From Cudoniella acicularis (taxonomy: Eukaryota > Ascomycota > Leotiomycetes > Helotiales > Helotiaceae): DNA of 13,208 nt. Within the stretch, counting starts at the first letter, position 1. Every line of letters starts with the position of its first letter. This document shows, piece by piece, positions 7,326 through 13,208 of the stretch. Position numbers and translations under genes: made by a program. A model generated the notes under the pieces. It made no database searches and was not told the DNA's origin. It saw only the letters and a list, made by a program, of their open reading frames with translations. Location of the stretch: NCBI GenBank assembly GCA_013054445.1, contig JAAMPI010001543.1, positions 1-13,208 on the forward strand. Reading direction: 5' to 3'.

Positions 7326-7832
7326 TCAATCCATATTTGAAGAGTACCAGGGTCCTATAGTAGTTGGATTCGCCTGGCTCGCTTGATTCGATTGATTCAT
7401 CATATATAGCTGTGCAGAGTTTCCCTGATATTGCGAGTTCCCTTGGCCATACTGCGGTTGACCAGTTGCTTGTCGTTCCTGGGGACAAGGGATCCCATTT
7501 GGGAACATGACTGTCCAATGCGGTCCAGGGAATTCTGACTCTCCGTTCGAGACTACGATATGTGAGCGATGCAATTTTTGAGATCGCCATGGAAACTTAT
7601 ACACAACTATCCATACATAGTAGTCGACTTCCCATCTCAACTGATCATTCGTGCGCTCGGAGAAACGTACTGCACCTGAAAAGGCTTCTTCAAATCCCTT
7701 AGCAAGTGCGGCCGCAAATCTGTTTATGTTCTTTTGTTCCTTGATTGCTTGTTGCCTATTCTGTTCAATAATAGATCTGTACAGAGGTGCTTGATTGCTT
7801 TGAGGCGTCATGTTTGGTTGTTGATGTGCCAT
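7326..7832 (-). CDS. Hypothetical Gln/Asn-rich protein, 168 aa
   Basis: Single open frame from an ATG at 7832 (MAHQQPNMTPQ) to a TGA at 7326-7328. The N-terminal 40 residues are Gln-rich and polar. A middle part (about 45-110) has hydrophobic strand-like stretches (WEVDYYVWIVVYKFPW, HWTVMFPNGIP). The tail is low complexity (QATGQPQYGQGNSQYQGNSAQ). No signal peptide, membrane helix or known catalytic motif is visible, and I do not recognise the family. A diverged copy lies immediately downstream (6337-7290). In that copy the Gln-rich tail continues and ends in a coiled coil, so this copy may be a truncated version. A (GGAT)n microsatellite lies just upstream of the ATG. Confidence 0.55.
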   Translation of the reverse strand: MAHQQPNMTPQSNQAPLYRSIIEQNRQQAIKEQKNINRFAAALAKGFEEAFSGAVRFSERTNDQLRWEVDYYVWIVVYKFPWRSQKLHRSHIVVSNGESEFPGPHWTVMFPNGIPCPQERQATGQPQYGQGNSQYQGNSAQLYMMNQSNQASQANPTTIGPWYSSNMD

Positions 7833-8906
7833 TTCGACGATGAGGATGATGTTGATGGATGGATGGATGGAGAGGAGAGAAAGATCTCGCGTCGTCGGCG
7901 TGGAGATAACCTCACCTTTGCAAACAAGGCTAAGCGAGTCGCACCACCCAGCTAGTTTCCACTTATCAGCTCAAGTTCTGCTACAATTATGCTACAGTAT
8001 AGACAGATGAGAGTCGGTTTGTGCGATACCCAAGATAGAGAGCAGTGAAGGCTTCGTTTGGTACGTACTATGAGTCTTTTTTAATAGCCTGGGATCTCGT
8101 ACTATAAGCTTAGCCCTAGGAGACTATCATAGTTCAGGAGGGCGGTGGATACTTCTAGGTAACGCTAGCAACACTGGTACCTTTTGGGCTTAGTACCTCG
8201 CTTAATAGGCAAATAAGCCAGCCTTCTCTCTTGTAAATAAGCTCCTTAGCGCCCAAAAATATCAGGAACACAGAGCTTACTGCATTGTTTTGATCTTCCG
8301 CGACAGGTGCGGGTGAAAAGATTAGTTGGACAATTGATTTCTAAATCTCTCTGGATTTGTGAGTAATTTAGCACCGCAATATGCCCTGCCCCTAGAATAC
8401 AGATGAAAAGATTAGTAAGGCTAATGGCTTTCTAAATATCCCTCGAACTGTGGATAATTTAGCTTAATTACCTAGATAGTAAATCTCAACAAGATGTCTA
8501 ATATTATGCCACTTTTTTTTCTGTATCCACAAGTCAACGATGACTTTCACCCTCTATATCGCGTATAGCGCAAATCAACTCTCATCAATCACTGCGGTAT
8601 ATCTAAGATGTGAAAAGAAACCTCTTGGTAACAAGAAATTCGATACGGTTCCTCTCTTACATAGAAATCGGAATCAAGATCCAAGAAAGTCAACAGATAT
8701 GATAGCGAATTTTCTTGCAAAACAACTTCTTGTCATGTCTACGTAGTCAGATAGCCAACAATTCGTCTGCAACCAGAATTAATAAAGTCTCACACTATCA
8801 GGCAGAACTGAGACAGTGATCATTTCAAGAGGCCATTCTTTCGGCGAGTTCAGCTACGCGAGGAAAGCCAATCTACTTATCATACAAGAGCAATAACATG
8901 CCAAGC
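7833..8906. other. Intergenic region, TE-relic-like, no gene called
   Basis: Contains a (ATGG)n microsatellite (about 7852-7871), then a stretch with many CTAG/TTAA/TTAG words (8060-8500) and a 60-bp direct repeat. A plus-strand frame at 8540-8746 starts with ATG (MTFTLYIAYSANQLSS) but matches no family I know and has no promoter support. The composition suggests an old, mutated insertion rather than active genes. Confidence 0.5.
8313..8463 (+). repeat. Diverged direct repeat, ~60-bp unit at 90-bp spacing
   Basis: GTGAAAAGATTAGTTGGAC... (8313-8372) and ATGAAAAGATTAGTAAGGC... (8403-8463) share GAAAAGATTAGT, TTTCTAAAT and a GTGRRTAATTTAGC end, in the same order and spacing. The 30 bp between them are not shared. 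This is a sign of an old duplication or of internal repeats of a mobile-element relic. Confidence 0.6.
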
Positions 8907-11900
8907 TTATGAGTGAGCAGTCCCATAAGAATCATCCGACTTGACATCGACATCAGCTAGATCAGCCAAGAGCTGGCTATCGTCAATGTTGTCCTCCTCA
9001 TCGTCTGGAACATCGTATACATGTTCATCGTCATAAAACTCCTCCTCCACATCGTCCTCTTCATCTGCAGCCTTGCGCACTCCACCGCTTCGCACTTGAG
9101 CACCATCTTCTTGCGCAAGTACCTCGGGCTTAGCGAAGAATGGATGATCGGGAGTCAAAATTTTACCTTGACATAAATAACCCATAGGCGTGTTGGCAAA
9201 ATCAAGGCCTTTGCGCCGAATAGCCATCCATTCATGGACAAATGTTAATGGCTTTCGAGCAAATGTGATAGGGGCATTAGCTTCAACTTCAGAGTCCACA
9301 TTCTCAGAGCCACTTTGAGATGTCTCGTCGGGTTCAGAAGATCCAATCGATTCATCATTCTTGCCCTCTTCCAGATTTCCAGATTTCTCCTTCACGCCAA
9401 GATATTTGCACAGGCAGAGGTACTCGTCGTATTCGAAATACGATCGACCAGCGAAGATTCCCAGTTCTACCCGTAGCCAGAATGGCGCCTCCCAGTCCGG
9501 AGGCAGCGCGGGTACGGAGTAATACCCTAGTTTGTTGAATTTTTGAAGCATTCCCCGAGTGACTGGTGCTGAATATAGGATAATATGTGTGGGAACAGAT
9601 TTGACGTTGTGAAGAAGTGGCAGCAGATGCTCAGCTTCTTCTGGAATGACAATCATTGCTAACTCGTAAACGGAGCTCCATAAAACCCAATTCACTGGCC
9701 TCTAAAGATGATATTAGCGAAGATACCCATATATTATAGTGGAATGATTGTGTTTACCTGGAAAGTGTCTGAAAACTTTTCCGAGGGGAATTTCACAGTC
9801 TTTGTGAACTCCGTGGATACATAAAGCTTACCCGTAGTACCCTCAACCTTTATACCGTGTTTACGACCAAGGCTGGTTCTTCGAAGTGCAGTGAAAGCAG
9901 GCTCATCTTCAACAAATTAGCATTATGTTTTTGATTGGAGACGGGAGCCGGGAGGATGAGACATCCTCTTGCTGTGGCGGATTGAGGAGAAGGGACAAAG
10001 AAAGAAGCTGCTTACATGCAACAGAATCTGCCGCCAACCGCCCCGTCTTGAAGAAACCCAGAATATCTCGGTGTACTCCAGGGAAAGAGAAGGGCAGATA
10101 GTGGGTGACTTTCTGCACTTCACGGACGTTTTCTACCTCGTAAGCCACTTCGCGTTGGATCTCGACTTCTTGGAGAGCAGACGCGTGCACTGCTAGTCCA
10201 GTATCCTGAAAATTTCGGCGCCGAGTATCAAGCTCTTTTTTGAATTTGGCTATCTCTGGCGACAACGTTCCGGGTAAAATTGCAGGCCTGGAAGTCGATT
10301 TGACGCCGTAAAGTTGCTCAAGAGTCTGCTGCTCGAACTGTTTGATAACACTGAGATAATTCTCTCGCTGGTCAACGTCCGTGAGGAATTCGCGGTTGTC
10401 AATGGCGGCTTGTGTTCGTGTACAGAAATCAGCGCCCTGAGAGAAGTAAAGTGGTTGCAGCTGCTCAATTCCATTGCAGGTTTGCTCTAGCAGCCAATGA
10501 ATTACGTCAGATGAATCAATGGAGCCCCTGGACGTCTTGCCGCGCACGTCTAGGATGGATTGGTGGACTTCAGGGGGGGCGAAAAAGACCACAGACTGCG
10601 AATTCTTTAACTGTCTCATCCTCATTGCAGCTATTTTCCTATCAGCCTCTCACTTCAAGAAGAGGAAATCGACCAAATCATGTGCGACGAGGACAACTAA
10701 CCCTGGACCGTATGATCTTTATTTTGCCCTAATCCAAGACTTAAAGCCGCTCTCGCGCCTGCAGGGATTTTAAGGTCGGTTCCTCTAGTGTGTGCCTCAC
10801 TTTTAAGAGTTAGCACCACCGATTTTTTGGAAGAAAAAGAGGGAGAGAGCTACTTACTCTAGATAGACTAAACATTCGCCGAGATCCTGAGAATAGGGGG
10901 AAGCGAGCAATGGGACTTCATGACCACGCCGATAACGGACAACAGGTTTTTCGCCTCTGAAATAGACAATTGCAGAGGCATCGGGATAAATCTCCAACCA
11001 AGCCTTTGCAAGGTCCGTATTGTTCATTTCCAAAATTGATGCGCCTGCATCGATGAAGACTCTCAGCTTCCGGTTGGTTATCATTTGGAGCAATTCCTTC
11101 TCTGATACCCGCTTCCCACGATAATCCGCAGCCAGCACATATTCTCTGTTCCTACGTTGAAGTAGATAAGACAGCACTTCCGTACTTGTGTGTGCGAGAG
11201 CTGGAAGGTTTTCTTGCTTGATATTGAGAGGAAGTAATCGATGCAAATCTGCCGTTCCTGAAAACCCAGTTGTTATTGTGGAGTATTTAGATCCGGGGGG
11301 GTTTGTAGATGACACGACTTTTGGCAAGGCACCTGAAAAAAGGGGGAGATCCCATCCAGATGCTTGTAGCTTCATTTGAAATTGCTTCGCGTTTTGGGGA
11401 AAGACACAATGGTTTAGGAAGTAATCAATGGCAGAAACTTGATATCGAATATGCAACCATATTTCGTGCAGTTGAGCCTCGTCGTCAAGGTTGATAGCAC
11501 TCCAGTCTTTCAAAGATTCTGGAAGATTTGAGGACCGAGAAAACCCATCATAAACTTGCGAGGGATCATCAGATTTCAAAACAGATTCAAGACTTTGTCG
11601 AAGTTGGTCAAGCGTAAGCCCGTCGAAGTAAAAGGCGAGACAGGTTAGAAGAATGCTTGTATCTGGATGTCCAAACTCCGAGTTTTCAGACGCGATGCCT
11701 TTCGCATGAAACGGTACTGCTAAAAGAGACCGAGACAGGCTCAGTCCGAACTGCACATTAGCTCGCTTGCGTAGGGCCATGATGAGAATTCGATGTACTA
11801 ATAATCCCCGGAGGAGCAGGATGATTTGTCGGGTCGCAGGTCTGTCTTTATACAATTGGGTGATTTGTAAGGCCACGTCCTGTGGGACCCTTGGTTCGGA

Positions 11901-13208
11901 TATAAAGCGTCTGATGATATCTCGGTCGGCTCTGCAGCAGCCCTCTGGTAGAAATGATGACCGGCCTTGGTAAATATCGTCGACTAAACTGGATATCAAT
12001 GCATTTTGAACGTCGGCCCTCAGAAAATACAGAACCGGGAAGCCGCCTTGGGCCCTGCGGACCACCTCGATGCTGTGTGGAAATCGTTTTTCTAGGGTCC
12101 AAAGGTGCGAGTTGACCATCTTGAGTAGATTCTCAATAACTACCCAGCGGTTTGGGTGGGCCTCCACGGTTCTCTGCGTTCCGCCTGGGTATATGAGCTG
12201 CGTTCGAATTGCAAGGATGAAGTCGACTTCGTCAATGATATCACGGCATCTGGTGTCCAACCAATTTTGTACTTTAATCATGGAAGTAGCGTCAAGCCCG
12301 TCTGACAGTCGTTGTAAACCTGAAAGGCGGAAGGAGAGCATGTGCTCAGGGAGGGCTAAAATAACACCTTTTGCTTTTTGCATATACTTGACAATGTTGA
12401 AAAAATATTCGACAGTATTCGATTTTGTCGAAGTCTTACGAGACCAAGGGATGTGACGCATTTCGCGGCCGAGCACTTCAACAAATTAGCACTATTATTT
12501 TTGTAAAATCAGAGAGCCGGCAGGAGCTGAGGGGATGAGAGGATGAGACATCCTCCTACTGTGGGGAACTGAGACAATGAGACGATGGGATATCCTCTTG
12601 CTGTGAAGAACTGAGAGAAAGGGAGAAAGAAATAGGTTGCTCACAATTTCCTAGTAGACCATGCAGCAGCATGCCGGTTTGAAGAATCAAACTCCTCGGG
12701 ACGACCACCCTACACAACTTATTTCCATCTGCTAGTGTTGCAGATACCATAGGCATAATACAAGATGTCTTGCCGGCACCCATTAAGAGCTGACAGACAC
12801 TATTAGTACCAGAAAGAGGTGATACAGTAGCCAGGGCGACATCGACCTGTACAGGACGAATAAGGATGTTCGCATCAATCTCGAGAAGCAACCAGTCAGT
12901 ACGTTCGATAGGGGACCAATTGTTATGTGGTTGATTAGCCTGCTCGTCCGCCAATATTTGAGCGTTGCCTTTTTGCAGAGCGTCTTCAATCCTAAGAAGG
13001 CGCTGTAAATCTGTGATAGAAAGCGCATAAGCTACTAGAGCTTCTTTCATATTGCTGCCAAACACAGATTGTGGAACACAGGATCTTAGGGTTTCGAGAA
13101 GAGTGACAGGAGTTGTGCGTGGCCACAGTCCGCCGAGCTGCAACCAATGTGCACTTGAGGTTTTCTGCTCGAAAGCAATACGAAGCTGTTCCAAGTTTCG
13201 ATATACCA
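8907..13208 (-). CDS. C-terminal part of giant DUF3638/DUF3645-family NTPase-like protein (5' end off window)
   Basis: Exons on the minus strand: beyond 13208 to 12645, 12475-10858, 10799-10702, 10630-10016, 9906-9758 and 9701-8907. Introns are 169, 58, 71, 109 and 56 nt, all GT-AG, giving 1278 residues in one frame. Motifs in order: TDWLLLEIDANILIRPVQVD; P-loop MGAGKTS (142-148); GVILALPEHMLSF; Walker-B-like IDEVD (268-272); VFIDAGASILEM (about 657-668); DEAHTRGTDLKIP (727-739, split by an intron inside the Asp codon); motif-VI-like QAAMRMRQLKNSQSVVFFAPPEVH. The C-terminus (about 1225-1270) is very acidic. This pattern is known to me from very large (about 3000 aa) fungal proteins with DUF6606, DUF3638 and DUF3645 regions, often labelled ubiquitinyl hydrolase by databases. 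Here only the helicase/NTPase-like half is seen, so a peptidase role cannot be judged. Two of its introns are homologous to each other. Confidence 0.88.
9907..10015 (-). repeat. Introner-like element: intron of the DUF3638 gene (copy 1, 109 nt)
   Basis: The intron starts GTAAGCAGCTTCTTTC and ends AATGCTAATTTGTTGAAG in gene sense. It shares its last 16 bases exactly with the intron at 12476-12644, and also a 17-bp hairpin core GAGGATGAGACATCCTC on the plus strand (9952-9968; 7-bp arms, 3-nt loop), the following CTGTGG, and a related start. It interrupts the codon between ...DSVA and YEPAF and is needed to keep the frame. Confidence 0.8.
10800..10857 (-). other. 58-nt intron splitting the DEAH motif
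   Basis: GTAAGTAGCTCTCTCC...GGTGCTAACTCTTAAAAG in gene sense. Splicing joins ...LVYL-(GA|T) to GAGGCACAC, creating DEAH. Its first ten bases differ at one position from the start of the intron at 9907-10015 (GTAAGTAGCT against GTAAGCAGCT), but the interior is not similar. It may be an ordinary intron or a remnant of the same family. Confidence 0.75.
12476..12644 (-). repeat. Introner-like element: intron of the DUF3638 gene (copy 2, 169 nt)
   Basis: In gene sense it starts GTGAGCAACCTATTTC and ends GTGCTAATTTGTTGAAG. The hairpin core GAGGATGAGACATCCTC recurs at 12539-12555 (plus-strand reading). An internal tandem duplication of 42 bp (12539-12580 and 12581-12622, roughly three-quarters identical by eye) accounts for most of the extra length over copy 1. 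Splicing joins HGLLGN to LLGREMRHIPWSR, which keeps the family's reading frame. Confidence 0.8.

Noticed and set aside
8540..8746. Plus-strand 68-aa frame (MTFTLYIAYSANQLSS)
   Set aside because: It is short, in an AT-rich TE-relic-like spacer, with no recognised domain, splice support or promoter. It is mentioned in the region entry only.
8907..9695. Separate 262-aa gene for an acidic protein
   Set aside because: The frame joins upstream exons through a GT-AG intron (DTFQ-RPVNWVLWS) and fits the C-terminus of the large NTPase-like protein. Its first Met is internal.

Overview
This window looks like nuclear DNA of a filamentous ascomycete (Pezizomycotina). Its genes carry several short GT-AG introns of about 44-84 nt with CTAAY/CTGAC-type branch points, starts sit in fungal contexts (ATCACAATG, CATCATGG), and the protein families are typical of moulds. 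Class and species cannot be fixed from the sequence. Introner-like introns, described below, are best known in Dothideomycetes, but they are not proof of that class.

Layout, left to right. (1) About 1-190: possible end fragment of a minus-strand gene, weak. (2) 191-1588: long upstream region with a GC-rich block and a G-run tract. (3) 1589-3532 (+): six-exon major facilitator transporter of the multidrug/polyamine (DHA1) type, 542 aa after splicing. (4) 3533-4034: intergenic, with palindromes, a TGACTCA site, a CACGTG and a CCAAT box. (5) 4035-4849 (+): two-exon conserved-looking protein with an RRM-like N-terminus, possibly mitochondrial; it may have a third exon through a GC-AG intron. (6) 4850-5820: no confident gene. 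(7) 5822-6014: array of about 50-bp units with alternating small hairpins. (8) 6337-7832 (-): a 168-aa Gln/Asn-rich protein gene followed by a decayed, probably duplicated relative whose stops look like C-to-T changes, ending in an intact coiled-coil frame. (9) 7833-8906: intergenic, TE-relic-like, with a 60-bp direct repeat. (10) 8907-13208 (-): C-terminal 1278 residues of a very large fungal DUF3638/DUF3645-type NTPase-like protein, running off the right edge.

The most notable observation is that two introns of the large NTPase gene (9907-10015 and 12476-12644) are clearly homologous. They share both ends and a central hairpin, and one carries an internal 42-bp duplication. Intron 5 of the MFS gene (3188-3269), in an unrelated gene on the other strand, appears to be a shorter, decayed member of the same family. 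This is the signature of introner-like elements, meaning introns that multiply.

The genes do not form an obvious pathway or secondary-metabolite cluster. No RNA genes, CRISPR arrays or intact transposons were seen.
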